A stretch of 64,000 nt of DNA from Nocardioides albertanoniae (lineage in GTDB: Bacteria > Actinomycetota > Actinomycetes > Propionibacteriales > Nocardioidaceae). Shown one piece after another: positions 1-8,939 of the stretch. The position numbers and the translations under genes were made by a program. The notes below the pieces were generated by a model. That model was not told where the DNA came from, did no database searches, and worked only from the letters and a program-made list of their open reading frames with translations. Position 1 is the stretch's first letter; each line of letters opens with the position of its first letter. Location: contig NZ_VFOV01000001.1 in the NCBI RefSeq assembly GCF_006716315.1, positions 1,938,501 through 2,002,500 on the forward strand, given 5' to 3'.

Positions 1-1336
1 GGTGGCCGACCCCGGCTACGCCGAGCTCGACCGCACCTTCGGTGTCTTCATGGCCGGCATCGGCGGCACCGGCATCGTCACCGTCAACCAGGTGCTCGCC
101 ACTGCGGCGCTGCGTGCCGGGTTCGGCGTGGAGTCGCTCGACCAGGTCGGGATGAGCCAGAAGGCCGGCCCGGTGACCGCTCACCTGCGGTTCGGTCCGG
201 GCGCGATCGAGCCGTCCAACCGGGTCACCCCGGGCTCGGCCGACGCCCTGCTCGGCTTCGACCTGCTCACCCTGGCCGAGGGCAAGAACCTCGCCTACGG
301 CGACCCGTCGCACACCCGCGCGGTGGTCTCCACCAGCAAGACGCCGACCGGCCCGATGGTCTACGACAAGGATGTCGCCTACCCGGCCGACGACGAGCTG
401 CTCGCCCGCGTCAACGGATCCTCGGCCTCGCTGCGTGCCTTCGACGCCCTCTCCGCGGCCGAGACCCTCTTCGGCAACACGGCGGCGGCCAACTTCCTGC
501 TGGTCGGCGCCGCCTACCAGGCCGGGGCGCTCCCGATCCCCGCCGAGGCGGTCGAGGAGGCCATCGGCATCAACGGTGTCGCGGTCAAGGCAAACGTCGC
601 CGCGTTCCGCTGGGGCCGTGCCTCGGTCGCAGCGCCGGAGGAGTTCGCCAAGGTCACCGGCACGGCCACCGCGCCGGTCGAGGAGATCGCAGTTCCGGCC
701 CTCGACCAGGCCCGGTTCGACGGCGAGGTGCGTCGCCTCGCCGAGGTGCGCGCCCCGAAGCTCGTCGGCTTCCAGAACCAGCGCACCGCGCGCACCTACG
801 TCGAGCTCGTCGACCGGATCTGGAGCGCCGAGCGTGCCGTCACCGACGAGACCCGCTTCTCCGAGGCCGTCGCCCGCTACCTGTTCAAGCTCACCGCCTA
901 CAAGGACGAGTACGAGGTCGCCCGGCTGCTCACCGCGCCGGCAGCGCTCGACGGTGTCCGCTCCGAGGTGCAGGGCAAGATCAGCTTCAAGCTCTCCCCG
1001 CCGATCTTCGGGGCGATCCTGAAGGGCGGCAAGATGACCTTCGGCCCGCGATCCCACTTCATCCTCCGCCTCCTGGCGACGCTGAAGTTCCTTCGCGGCA
1101 CGTTGCTCGACCCCTTCGGCCACGCGCACGTACGCCGCACCGAGCGCGCCCTCGCAGCGCACTACTCGGCGCTGGTCACCGGCCTGGCCGCGGACCTCAC
1201 CGAGGAGACGTACGCCCGCGCGGTCCGCCTCGCGGAGCTCCCGGACATGGTCCGGGGCTACGAGAACGTGAAGATGCGCAACGTCACCGCCTACCGCGAG
1301 GCGCTCGCCGCCGAGGGTGTCGACCTCGACGTCTGA
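1..1336 (+). CDS. indolepyruvate ferredoxin oxidoreductase, C-terminal part (5' truncated)
   Basis: The reading frame is open from the first base, so the window starts inside the gene. The visible 444 residues begin with a gamma-type 2-oxoacid oxidoreductase domain: a glycine-rich GIGGTGIVTVNQ stretch near residue 20 and the QVGMSQKAGPV segment typical of indolepyruvate ferredoxin oxidoreductases. A long C-terminal domain follows, as in the fused single-chain enzymes of about 1,150 residues in actinobacteria. The family oxidatively decarboxylates aryl pyruvates (from Trp, Phe, Tyr transamination) to aryl-acetyl-CoA with ferredoxin as electron acceptor. The TPP and ferredoxin domains would lie upstream, outside the window. 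It ends at TGA 1334-1336 and converges on the next gene across a hairpin. Confidence 0.85.
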   Translation, partial: VADPGYAELDRTFGVFMAGIGGTGIVTVNQVLATAALRAGFGVESLDQVGMSQKAGPVTAHLRFGPGAIEPSNRVTPGSADALLGFDLLTLAEGKNLAYGDPSHTRAVVSTSKTPTGPMVYDKDVAYPADDELLARVNGSSASLRAFDALSAAETLFGNTAAANFLLVGAAYQAGALPIPAEAVEEAIGINGVAVKANVAAFRWGRASVAAPEEFAKVTGTATAPVEEIAVPALDQARFDGEVRRLAEVRAPKLVGFQNQRTARTYVELVDRIWSAERAVTDETRFSEAVARYLFKLTAYKDEYEVARLLTAPAALDGVRSEVQGKISFKLSPPIFGAILKGGKMTFGPRSHFILRLLATLKFLRGTLLDPFGHAHVRRTERALAAHYSALVTGLAADLTEETYARAVRLAELPDMVRGYENVKMRNVTAYREALAAEGVDLDV

Positions 1337-1359
1337 GCAGCTCGAGCACGACCCAGCGG

Positions 1360-1399
1360 CCGGCGGGCACCACTAGAGAGTCTGGTGTGTGCCCGCCGG
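1360..1399. terminator. hairpin between convergent genes
   Basis: A perfect 11-bp inverted repeat, CCGGCGGGCAC at 1360-1370 and GTGCCCGCCGG at 1389-1399, flanks an 18-base loop. It sits between the 3' ends of two convergent genes and overlaps the last codons of the minus-strand gene. There is no clear T-tract, as is common in high-GC actinobacteria. A bidirectional terminator is inferred from position and symmetry. Confidence 0.5.
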
Positions 1400-1900
1400 T
1401 CCGTTGCCGAGACCGAAGGCAGCCGAGAGCCCCGACCGGGCGCCGGAGCTGTCGAGCGCGGCCTCGATGCGGCGTACGTTGCGGGCCGAGGGGTAGGCGA
1501 AGAAGCCCATCAGGGCCAGCGAGACGGCGCCGCCGATCACGTAGGTCATCAGCTGCCCCTCGCTGAGGGCGAACGCCAGCGCGAGGGAGACGAGGGCCAC
1601 CACCTCGCTGAGCGCCAGCCGCAGGAACATCGACGTCTGGTGCTTCTGCAGCCCCTCGACCGTTGCCTTCTCGGACGGGGTGCCGGGCGTGATCGGCGCG
1701 GCCCGGAAGCCGATCGAGGTGCACAGCAGGGCGACGGCCACCCCGGCCACCAGCTGCCCGCCGATCACGTACGCCGGCGGCAGGCTCAGGTCGGCCTCGG
1801 GCACGGTGAGCGCAATGACGACGCCCAGACCCACCACCACGGACATGAAGGTGAGCGCCAGGGTCTGTGCCGTGCGCGCCAGTGGAGAGGGTGTGCTCAT
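1373..1900 (-). CDS. small four-helix integral membrane protein
   Basis: A 175-residue protein with four hydrophobic segments at about residues 10-32, 42-64, 88-112 and 118-140 and a short soluble tail. I do not recognise a named family. The frame stays open 18 codons further upstream, but I chose the ATG at 1900 because an AAGGAC Shine-Dalgarno lies about 8 bases before it and the product starts MSTPSPLARTAQ. No conserved enzymatic motif is visible, so a membrane protein of unknown function is all that can be said. It stands alone between a convergent oxidoreductase and a co-oriented MFS gene. Confidence 0.6.
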   Translation of the reverse strand: MSTPSPLARTAQTLALTFMSVVVGLGVVIALTVPEADLSLPPAYVIGGQLVAGVAVALLCTSIGFRAAPITPGTPSEKATVEGLQKHQTSMFLRLALSEVVALVSLALAFALSEGQLMTYVIGGAVSLALMGFFAYPSARNVRRIEAALDSSGARSGLSAAFGLGNGPAGTHQTL

Positions 1901-1960
1901 CAGGGGTCCTTCGAGGTCGGTGGTCTGAGGCACGGAATCTAGCGGAGCGCGCACGCGCTG

Positions 1961-3163
1961 TCAGCGAGCCGGCGCGATGACGCGCTGCCGGCCGGCGCTG
2001 AAGCCGACGATCGTCTGGATCAGGCAGAGGGTGGCCATGACCAGGCAGGGGAGCGCCCACGAGCCGGTCCACTCCTGCAGCAGCCCGACCGCGAACGGCA
2101 TCGGCGCGGCGATCAGGTAGCCGAAGCCCTGACCCATCGCGGACAGCGAGGCGGTGTCGGCGGCGTTCGAGGTGCGCAGAGCGAACAGCGAGAGGGTGAC
2201 CGGGAAGACGCTGCCGCCCACCCCGATCAGCACCGCCCAGGCCAGACCGCCGGCCGCGGGAGCGAGGCAGAGGCCGAGATAGCCGCAGACCAGGCACAGG
2301 CTGAAGAAGGCGATCAGCAGCCCCTGAGACCTCATCCGCATCGCGATGACGGGAGCCGCGAAGTAGACCGGGACGCCGACCAGGATCGAGGCGGCGAGCA
2401 GGAACCCGGCCTGCTGCGGGCTCAGCCCCGCGGCCGCATAGATGCTGGGCAGCCAGCTCATCGTGACGTACGCCGAGGCCGACTGGAGGGCGAAGACCAC
2501 GGTCACCGCCCAGGCGAGCGGGCTCCGCAGCAGGGAGCGATGGCTGCCGCTGTCGATCGTGCGGCGCATCCCACGGCTGGCCGTCAGCCAGACGACCAGC
2601 GCGAGCGCCGCCGTGGACGCCCACACGAGCAGGCCGGCGCGCCAGCTGCCGCTCGTCTCGGCGATGGGGACGGTGGTCATCGCCCCGATCGCGGCCCCGG
2701 CCGAGAGGATGGCGCTGTACGCGCCGGTGACGGTGCCGACCCGCGAGGGGAAGTGGGCCTTCACCAGCGAGGGGAGGAGCACGTTGCTCAGCGCGATCCC
2801 GGAGCAGGCCAGCACGGTGCCCAGGATCAGGATCGCCGGCCCGTCGAGCACGCGGACCACGAGGCCGGCGGTCAGCATGCCGACGGCGATGGTCTGGCAG
2901 TGATAGAGGCCGACCCGGCTGATCAGCGTCTTCCCGAGCCCGCCGACCACGGCGAAGCAGATCACCGGGAGCGAGGTCAGCACGGCCTGAGTGGCCGGGT
3001 GGAGGCCGGCGAGCTCGAACAAGGTGCCCAGGCTGGTGACCGCCACCCGCAGGTTGAAAGCCACCAGCAGCACGGCTGCCAGCATCAGCGCGGGTCGGGG
3101 GAGGCGCGCGCCCAGTCGTGAGGTCGGGTTCTGCGGGTCGGTCTGGACGTCGGCGGGCACCAC
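1961..3163 (-). CDS. MFS transporter, CynX/NimT-like
   Basis: About 400 residues with roughly 12 transmembrane segments, starting near LAAVLLVAFNLRVAVTSLG, a first-helix pattern typical of the CynX/NimT branch of the major facilitator superfamily (cyanate, 2-nitroimidazole and related small-molecule porters). The frame continues upstream past 4.6 kb as an antisense shadow. Two adjacent GTG codons at 3163 and 3160 are the only sensible starts. No Shine-Dalgarno precedes them, but a TACTAG hexamer sits one base upstream, so a leaderless mRNA is plausible. It is divergent from a FadR-type regulator 42 bp away, which probably controls it. Substrate unknown. Confidence 0.75.
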   Translation of the reverse strand: MVPADVQTDPQNPTSRLGARLPRPALMLAAVLLVAFNLRVAVTSLGTLFELAGLHPATQAVLTSLPVICFAVVGGLGKTLISRVGLYHCQTIAVGMLTAGLVVRVLDGPAILILGTVLACSGIALSNVLLPSLVKAHFPSRVGTVTGAYSAILSAGAAIGAMTTVPIAETSGSWRAGLLVWASTAALALVVWLTASRGMRRTIDSGSHRSLLRSPLAWAVTVVFALQSASAYVTMSWLPSIYAAAGLSPQQAGFLLAASILVGVPVYFAAPVIAMRMRSQGLLIAFFSLCLVCGYLGLCLAPAAGGLAWAVLIGVGGSVFPVTLSLFALRTSNAADTASLSAMGQGFGYLIAAPMPFAVGLLQEWTGSWALPCLVMATLCLIQTIVGFSAGRQRVIAPAR

Positions 3164-3205
3164 GCTAGTATTGCAGACATAGGATGATTGGATGAAAGGA
3201 CGGCC

Positions 3206-3865
3206 ATGCCCCTGCAGTCCGTTGCGCCGGCGTCGCTGGTGGAACAGGCGATCGCCGGGCTTCGCGGCATGCTCGAGTCCGGCGAGTGGCCGGTCGGGCA
3301 CAAGATCCCGCCGGAGCCGACGTTGGCCGAGCAGCTCGGCGTCAGTCGCAACACGGTCCGCGAGGCCGTCCGCGCCCTCGCCCACGCCGGCGTGCTGGTC
3401 GTACGCCGAGGTGACGGCACCTACGTGGCCGCACCGAGCGAGGTGGCGGCTCTGGTCGAGCGCCAGCTCGGCCTGGTCGAGCAGCGTCACGTCTTCGAGG
3501 TCCGGATGGCGTTCGAGGTGCGCGCCGCCGGGCTCGCGGCGGCCCGCCGCACTCCGGCCGACCTCGACCGCCTGACCGCCTCGCTGCGTCGTCGGGCCGA
3601 GGCGGTGGCCGCCGCCGACGAGGCCGGCTTCGTCGATGCCGACGCCGAGTTCCACTCCAGCGTGGTCGCTGCTGCCGGCAACCCGCTGATGTCCCAGCTC
3701 TACGACGGGTTCCAGACCGAGCTGAGGTCTGCGTTGAGCTTCCCCGACGCCGGGCACGACCACCTCACCGAGGACCACCACGCGCTCTTCGACGCGATCC
3801 GGGCCCAAGACGTCGAGCGGGCAGTCGCAACAGCCGAGCTGCTGCTGCACCACGCGGCGTCCTGA
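3206..3865 (+). CDS. GntR-family regulator, FadR/FCD subfamily
   Basis: 219 residues. An N-terminal winged helix (about residues 8-75) contains LAEQLGVSRNTVREAVRAL followed by the wing RRGDGTYVA. A C-terminal all-helical FCD ligand domain carries DADAEFHSSVV and later histidines that in this family coordinate a metal. The ATG at 3206 is preceded by GAAAGGA with a 5-base spacer; an in-frame TTG 18 bases upstream is less likely. FCD regulators usually bind small organic acids and repress a divergent gene, here the MFS transporter at 1961-3163 across a 42-bp shared control region. Confidence 0.85.
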   Translation: MPLQSVAPASLVEQAIAGLRGMLESGEWPVGHKIPPEPTLAEQLGVSRNTVREAVRALAHAGVLVVRRGDGTYVAAPSEVAALVERQLGLVEQRHVFEVRMAFEVRAAGLAAARRTPADLDRLTASLRRRAEAVAAADEAGFVDADAEFHSSVVAAAGNPLMSQLYDGFQTELRSALSFPDAGHDHLTEDHHALFDAIRAQDVERAVATAELLLHHAAS

Positions 3866-3885
3866 GCCCTGCGCGGGCCGCCGGG

Positions 3886-6009
3886 TCAGCTGCGCCAGGT
3901 GATGAGTGCGTCGAGCGCCTCGATCCGGTCGCCGGAGACCAGCAGCGGGTTGACCTCGAGCGACTCGAGCTCGTCGCCGAGCGCGACGGCGACGGCGCCC
4001 ACCCTGGCGACCACGGCGGCCAGAGCATCCACGTCGGCCGGAGCCTGACCGCGGGCGCCCCGCAGGATCTCGATGCTGCGCAGCGACTCGACCGCTCGCC
4101 GTGCCTCGGCGTCCGAGACCGGGAGCAGACGCAGCTGGGAGTCGCCGAGGATCTCGACCCAGACCCCACCCGTGGCCACCGCCAGCGTCAGCCCCCACGA
4201 CGGGTCGCGGACGACGCCGACGAGCAGCTCCGTGCCGCCCGACCGCATCGGCTGCACGACCGTGGTGCTGCCGTCGTGGCCCGCCTTCGCGAGGGCGTCG
4301 GCGATGCGCTGTGCGGCGCTGCGGACCGACTCGGCGTCGCCGAGGCCGAGCTCCACACCGCCGAGGTCGCTCTTGTGCTCCAGGTCGTCGGCCGCAGCCT
4401 TTAGCACCACGGGGAAGCCGACCTCCTCGGCGAGCCGGGCAGCCTCGTCGGGGGAGGTGGCGACCCGGGAGGGCACCATCGGGATGCCGTTGGCGCTCAG
4501 GAACGCGGCGGCGTGCCGTTCGGTCCAGCTCCCGGTGCGCGGCGGCAGCCCGTCGGGCAGCGTCAGCTCCACCGAGACCGGTGCGTCGGGACCGGCCAGA
4601 TGGCGCCGGTAGGTCTGCGACCACCGGACCGCATGACCCAGCGCCGTCATCCCGTGCTCGATGCCGCCGGCGATCTGCGGATAGCTCGTGGCCTCGCGCA
4701 GCGCGCGGCCGGTCTCGTTGACGTCGACCAGCACGTTGCCGACGATCACCACCGGCTTCGCCGAGGAGCGTACGACCTCGCCGGTGTGCCGGTAGTTCTC
4801 CACCGCCAGGTCGAAGTCGGGGGTCACGCGCGGCATGTCCTGCAGCAGCATGATCGCGTCCACCCCCGGGTCGGCGGCGACGACCTCGAGCGACTTGGAC
4901 ATCAGCTGGCGATCGAGGAGCACGTAGCCGGTGACGTCGAGCGGGTTGTTGGGTGTGGCGAACGGCGGGAGCACCTCGCGGAGCGCGGCCGTGGTCGCCT
5001 CGGAGAACTCCGGCAGCTCGAGACCCTCGTCCTCGGCGCGGTCGGAGATGATCTCGGAGGCGCCGCCCGAGGGGGTGACGACGCCGATCCGGTTGCCGGG
5101 CAGCGGACCGGTCTCGGCGAGCATGCCGGCGGTGACCATCAGGTCCTCCAGCGACCCGACCCGGATCACGCCGAGCTGGCGGAAGGCGGCGTCGACCGTC
5201 TTGTCGTCGCCGACCAGGGCTCCGGTGTGTGCCTGCGCCGTGCGCGAGGCCTTGACACTGCGGCCGATCTTGAGGGCCACGATCGGCTTGCCCGCCGCCA
5301 GCGCGCGCCTGGCGATCTCGGCGAACTCCTCCGGGTGCCGGATGCTCTCCAGGAAGAGCGCGATCACCTTGGTCGTGGGGGAGTCGACCAGCGCGTTCAT
5401 CACGTCGGTCACCGCCATCGCGGTCTCGTTGCCCATCGAGACGAGCAGCGAGATGCCGATGTTGCGGGCCTGGGCGAAGGCGAGCACGTTGCTGGCCAGC
5501 GCACCGCTCTGCAGCACCACGCCGACCGAACCGCCGATGAGCGGCGGCGGGATCGGCAGCCCGTACGGCGTGACCGAGTCGGCCGCGTTGATGAACCCGT
5601 TGCCGTTGGGGCCCAGCACCGTCAGGTCGTGCCGGCGGGCGATATCGGAGATCTCCTGCTCGCGAACCAGGCCCTCGCCGCCGACCTCGCCGTACCCGGC
5701 GGTGAGGATGACGTAGTTGCGTACGCCGCGGGCCGCGCCCTCCTCGAGGACCCGTGGCACGACCTCGATCGGCGTCATCACGTACGCCAGGTCGACCGGC
5801 CCCGGGATGTCGGAGAGGCTGCGGTGGGTCTCGACGCCGTGGACGACCGACGTCTTGGGGTTCACCAGGTGAACGTCACCGGCGAAGCCGTGCTGGAGAA
5901 GATTGTTGTAGGTGCTCGTCGACCAGCCCGACTTGTCGGTCGCCCCGACGAGGGCGACCGACTTCGGGCGGAAGAACTCCTGCAGCCGGTCGGCGTCGAG
6001 AGTCGTCAT
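3886..6009 (-). CDS. acyl-CoA synthetase (ADP-forming), acetate-CoA ligase family
   Basis: 707 residues in the usual fused order: an N-terminal CoA-binding Rossmann domain (RPKSVALVGATDKSG near residue 15, VNPKT near 45), a succinyl-CoA-ligase-like region with AQAHTGALVGDD holding the likely phosphohistidine, and a C-terminal ATP-grasp domain starting near residue 490. The family makes an acyl-CoA from a carboxylic acid, CoA and ATP, releasing ADP and phosphate. It lies downstream of the acyl-CoA dehydrogenase, joined by a mini-ORF with ATGA overlaps on both sides, so it likely activates the acid that the dehydrogenase then oxidises. The start at ATG 6009 follows GGAGG with a 7-base spacer, inside the element's hairpin. 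Confidence 0.85.
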   Translation of the reverse strand: MTTLDADRLQEFFRPKSVALVGATDKSGWSTSTYNNLLQHGFAGDVHLVNPKTSVVHGVETHRSLSDIPGPVDLAYVMTPIEVVPRVLEEGAARGVRNYVILTAGYGEVGGEGLVREQEISDIARRHDLTVLGPNGNGFINAADSVTPYGLPIPPPLIGGSVGVVLQSGALASNVLAFAQARNIGISLLVSMGNETAMAVTDVMNALVDSPTTKVIALFLESIRHPEEFAEIARRALAAGKPIVALKIGRSVKASRTAQAHTGALVGDDKTVDAAFRQLGVIRVGSLEDLMVTAGMLAETGPLPGNRIGVVTPSGGASEIISDRAEDEGLELPEFSEATTAALREVLPPFATPNNPLDVTGYVLLDRQLMSKSLEVVAADPGVDAIMLLQDMPRVTPDFDLAVENYRHTGEVVRSSAKPVVIVGNVLVDVNETGRALREATSYPQIAGGIEHGMTALGHAVRWSQTYRRHLAGPDAPVSVELTLPDGLPPRTGSWTERHAAAFLSANGIPMVPSRVATSPDEAARLAEEVGFPVVLKAAADDLEHKSDLGGVELGLGDAESVRSAAQRIADALAKAGHDGSTTVVQPMRSGGTELLVGVVRDPSWGLTLAVATGGVWVEILGDSQLRLLPVSDAEARRAVESLRSIEILRGARGQAPADVDALAAVVARVGAVAVALGDELESLEVNPLLVSGDRIEALDALITWRS

Positions 6010-6092
6010 GGCGCCACCTCCGTAGCGCAGGCGCCAGGATACGGACGCGGCGCCATGAGATCCCTGATGTTCGCTCGCTCGCGCTCGCTCAT
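6006..6092 (-). CDS. coupled mini-ORF, copy 1 of a dispersed element (28 aa)
   Basis: A 28-codon frame beginning MSERERAN and ending ACATEVAP. Its ATG overlaps the TGA of the acyl-CoA dehydrogenase (ATGA) and its own TGA overlaps the ATG of the acyl-CoA synthetase (ATGA). Three further copies in this window keep the frame, the length (27-28 codons), the MS(E/D)xxRA start and the T(E/D)(V/A)A ending. Whether the peptide itself matters is unknown; translation through it may be the function. Confidence 0.6.
   Translation of the reverse strand: MSERERANIRDLMAPRPYPGACATEVAP
6007..6057 (-). repeat. MIRU-like element, copy 1: hairpin over next SD/start
   Basis: The arms CATGGCGCCACCTCCGTA (6007-6024) and TACGGACGCGGCGCCATG (6040-6057) pair at 16 of 18 positions around a 15-base loop. 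On the transcribed minus strand the 3' arm carries GGAGG plus the ATG of the acyl-CoA synthetase gene, so folding would hide both from ribosomes. Confidence 0.7.
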
Positions 6093-7261
6093 GCCACCGA
6101 CGCTCCCACCTTGACGTGGCCCTTGAGGAGGTTTCGGGCGATCGTGCGTCGCTGGATCTCGTCGGTGCCCTCGAAGATGCGCAGCAGCCGCAGCTCGCGA
6201 TACCAGCGCTCGAGCGGGAGCTCCTTGGTGTAGCCCATCCCGCCGTGGATCTGCAGGACACGGTCGACGACGCGGTTGGCCATGTTGGTGCCGTACAGCT
6301 TGGCGATCGACGAGGTGTGGCGCGCGTCCATCTTGTTCTCGACCTGCCAGGCGGCGTGGAGGGTCAGCCAGCGGGCGGCCTCCAGCTCCACGGCGCTGTC
6401 GGCGATGTGGCCCTGGATGAACTGGTAGTTGGCGATCGGCTGGCCCATCGAGTGCCGGTTGTTGGCGTGCTCGATCGCCATCTCGAGCATCCGCTCCGCG
6501 GCGCCGATGGCGCGCGCCGGGATCATGAAGCGGCCGTTGCCGATCCATGACATGGCCAGCTCGAAGCCCTTGCCCTCCTCGCCGAGGATGTTGCGGTGCG
6601 GCACGCGTACGTCCTGGAAGCTGAGCGCTGCCGGGCCCCACTCGCCCATGGTGGGGATGGGGTTGGAGTCCCAGCCCATGGCCCGGTCGACGAGGAAGCA
6701 GGTGACGCCGCCGTCGGCTCCCTTCGCGGGGTCGGTGACCGCGAAGACCATCACGAAGTCGGCCTCGTTGCCGTTGGTGATGAAGATCTTCTCGCCGTTG
6801 ATCACCCAGTCGTCGCCGTCGCGGACGGCGCGGGTCTTGATGTTGCGGGCGTCGGAGCCGGCCCCGGGCTCGGTGATGGCGAAGCAGCTGCGGCGCTCAC
6901 CCTCGATGGTGGGTATGAGATATTCTTTCTTCTGCTCCTCGTTGGCCCCGTAGAGGATGTTGTCCGCGCCGCCACCGAAGCCGAACGGCACATAGGTGCG
7001 TCCGGTCTCGCCGGCGATGATCGCCGACATCAGGGCGCCCGCGGCCATGCCGCCGTACTCCTCCGGGGTGTTGATGCCCCAGTAGCCGTACCTGCGGGCC
7101 TTGGCCTGGAGGTCCTTGAGCTGTCCGGGCTCGAGCGCGGGCCGGCCGTTGCGCTCGTTGAGGAGGACCTGGTCCTCCAGTGGCATCACCTCCTTGGTGA
7201 CGAACTGGCGCACCGCCTCCTTGACCGCTCGATGCTCTTCCCCCAGCGCGAAGTCGATCAT
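6089..7261 (-). CDS. acyl-CoA dehydrogenase
   Basis: 390 residues, normal length for the family. Motifs seen: CFAITEPGAGSD near residue 125 (FAD/substrate contact), DDWVINGEKIFITNG near 150, and the C-terminal FEGTDEIQRRTIARNLL. The family introduces an alpha,beta double bond into acyl-CoA with FAD, passing electrons to ETF. The subfamily substrate cannot be read from sequence. The start is ATG 7261, preceded by AAGGAGCGGGCA. It is divergent from the TetR gene, and the CTAGAAT direct repeat between them is probably its operator. Its TGA overlaps the mini-ORF leading into the acyl-CoA synthetase. Confidence 0.9.
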   Translation of the reverse strand: MIDFALGEEHRAVKEAVRQFVTKEVMPLEDQVLLNERNGRPALEPGQLKDLQAKARRYGYWGINTPEEYGGMAAGALMSAIIAGETGRTYVPFGFGGGADNILYGANEEQKKEYLIPTIEGERRSCFAITEPGAGSDARNIKTRAVRDGDDWVINGEKIFITNGNEADFVMVFAVTDPAKGADGGVTCFLVDRAMGWDSNPIPTMGEWGPAALSFQDVRVPHRNILGEEGKGFELAMSWIGNGRFMIPARAIGAAERMLEMAIEHANNRHSMGQPIANYQFIQGHIADSAVELEAARWLTLHAAWQVENKMDARHTSSIAKLYGTNMANRVVDRVLQIHGGMGYTKELPLERWYRELRLLRIFEGTDEIQRRTIARNLLKGHVKVGASVA

Positions 7262-7288
7262 TGCCCGCTCCTTCTGTAGAGTGAGTTT

Positions 7289-7308
7289 CTAGAATGAATT
7301 TCTAGAAT
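7289..7308. promoter_or_regulatory. CTAGAAT double operator, site 1
   Basis: Two CTAGAAT heptamers at 7289-7295 and 7302-7308 have a 13-bp period; each sits in a TTCTAGAA palindrome. They lie between the divergent acyl-CoA dehydrogenase and TetR genes. The same arrangement with identical spacing recurs at 17998-18017 ahead of the ABC transporter operon. Binding by the adjacent TetR protein is inferred. Confidence 0.65.
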
Positions 7309-7403
7309 GGAACTATGAGTAGAGTCACGCAGTCACGGTTCGTCGTCAAGAGCAAATGCGCATATTGTGAGAAGATCCGGGGCAAGACGACGAGGAGTCA
7401 ACG

Positions 7404-8048
7404 ATGTCGCTAGAGGTCGATCCGCAGCGTTCCGCAGGGCGCCGCTGGGCCAAGACCGAGGAGACGCGCAGGCAGCTCCTGGACGCATCGAGCGAGGTCT
7501 TCGCCGAGAAGGGCTACACGGTGGCGAGCGTGTCCGACGTCGTCGCCCGCGCCGAGTCCAGCGTCGGGAGCGTCTATCACCACTTCGGTGGCAAGGAGCA
7601 GCTCTACCTCGCCCTGTGGGAGGAGTACGTCGGCCGGCTGGCCGCTGCTGCCGCCGCCAGCGTCGCGAAGGCGCGCAAGCGCGGGGTCGAGGCGCCCCTG
7701 GACCAGTTCGAGGCGGGTGCTCTGGCCTACCTCGACGCGGTCTGGGAAGACCGTGAGCTGCTGCCGGTCTTCTACGCCGGCGACGGCCCGCCAGGGTTCG
7801 AGGTGATGCGCCGCCGGCGCAACATCGAGTGGATCCGGCGCAACCTCCAGGTCCTCGGGCTCGGTGGCACCGACGAGGACCAGCTGCTCGGTGCCATCCT
7901 GACCGCGCTCATCGGTGAGGCGGCGCGGATGACGGCCGCGTGCGAGACCAAGCGCCAGGCGCGGGCGGTGGCGAAGCACGCGATCGCGCTGGCCCAACGG
8001 CTCTTCGTCGCAGACATCCCCGCGGACGCGCCCCAGAAGGCGGTCTAG
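7404..8048 (+). CDS. TetR-family transcriptional regulator
   Basis: 214 residues. An N-terminal TetR helix-turn-helix at about residues 15-62 reads EETRRQLLDASSEVFAEKGY, then SVSDVVARAESSVGSVYHHF, a typical recognition helix. The C-terminal ligand domain has no recognisable signature. The start at ATG 7404 follows GAGGAG. It is divergent from the acyl-CoA dehydrogenase and convergent with the MaoC gene. Matching CTAGAAT repeats upstream here and at 17998-18017 suggest it represses both catabolic units and is released by an acyl-CoA intermediate, as for many TetR repressors of beta-oxidation (inference). Confidence 0.85.
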   Translation: MSLEVDPQRSAGRRWAKTEETRRQLLDASSEVFAEKGYTVASVSDVVARAESSVGSVYHHFGGKEQLYLALWEEYVGRLAAAAAASVAKARKRGVEAPLDQFEAGALAYLDAVWEDRELLPVFYAGDGPPGFEVMRRRRNIEWIRRNLQVLGLGGTDEDQLLGAILTALIGEAARMTAACETKRQARAVAKHAIALAQRLFVADIPADAPQKAV

Positions 8049-8078
8049 GGCGCGCCCGCCGCCGCGGCAGCCGGAGTC

Positions 8079-8939
8079 TCAGCGCCACGTGGCCAGTCCG
8101 CGGTCGAGCACCACGGTGCCGTCCTCCTTCCGAGTCTGGAAGGCGGTCGTGCCCTCGTCGACGTGCCACATCGCGACCTGGAGCACCTCGCCGGGCAGGA
8201 CCGGTGAGGAGAACCGCCCGGACATCGATGACATCGCGTCGCCGTCGCCTCCGGCGATGGCGGTGACCAGTGCCCGGCCGGTGACACCGTAGGTGCACAG
8301 GCCGTGCAGGATCGGTCGCTCGAAGCCGCCTCTGGCCGAGAAGCGAGGGTCCGAGTGCAACGGGTTGCGATCGCCGCTGAGGCGGTAGAGAAGCGCCTGG
8401 CCGGGCCAGGTCGGCATGCTCACCAGCTCGTCGGGATCACGCTCGGGGATGGGGGAGACGCTGCGTGGCCCGGGGTCGCCGCCGAAGCCTCCTTCGCCTC
8501 GGATGAACACCGAGCTGCGGGTGGTCACGACGGCCTCGCCCGTGCCCGGGTCGACCGCCTCGGACTCGCTGGTGACCAAGGCTCCCTTGCCCTTGTCGTA
8601 CATGCCGGTGACCTGTGAGGTGACCGAGACGGTGCCGTCCGGTCTCAGCGGTCGGTGCAGCACGACCTCCTGCTCGGCGTGGACCAGCATCGCCGGGTCG
8701 AAGTCGCCCATCGGCCTGCCGCCGCGCCGGGTGCCCCAGGTGGCCATCACCCCGAAGGTCGGCAGCACCTTCTGCTCCTGGCAGGTGTCGTCGCCGTGCT
8801 CGGTGGTGTAGCGCAGATCGCTGAGCGGGTCGTCGTGACCGGCACCCACGCCGAGGGCGTAGAGCAGCGTGTCGGCGCTGGTCCACGACCGCGACGTGGG
8901 CTCGGAGCGTACGCCGATGACGGACCGGTCGAGGCTCAT
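8079..8939 (-). CDS. MaoC-like enoyl-CoA hydratase (hydratase 2 type)
   Basis: 286 residues with two hot-dog folds. The C-terminal half carries the hydratase-2 signature YRLSGDRNPLHSDP (catalytic Asp and His) followed by GGFERPILHGLC; the N-terminal half is the degenerate hot-dog with GDFDPAMLVHAEQ. The family adds water to trans-2-enoyl-CoA to give the (R)-3-hydroxyacyl-CoA. The start at ATG 8939 overlaps the stop of a mini-ORF, and GGAGG lies 7 bases before it in the element hairpin. It is the last gene of the 17.9-8.1 kb operon, after an SDR that could oxidise its product. Confidence 0.85.
   Translation of the reverse strand: MSLDRSVIGVRSEPTSRSWTSADTLLYALGVGAGHDDPLSDLRYTTEHGDDTCQEQKVLPTFGVMATWGTRRGGRPMGDFDPAMLVHAEQEVVLHRPLRPDGTVSVTSQVTGMYDKGKGALVTSESEAVDPGTGEAVVTTRSSVFIRGEGGFGGDPGPRSVSPIPERDPDELVSMPTWPGQALLYRLSGDRNPLHSDPRFSARGGFERPILHGLCTYGVTGRALVTAIAGGDGDAMSSMSGRFSSPVLPGEVLQVAMWHVDEGTTAFQTRKEDGTVVLDRGLATWR

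Noticed and set aside
3164..4624. Upstream in-frame extension of the MFS transporter gene to 887 codons
   Set aside because: It runs antisense through the FadR regulator and has no conserved sequence; the transporter proper begins at the GTG pair near 3163.
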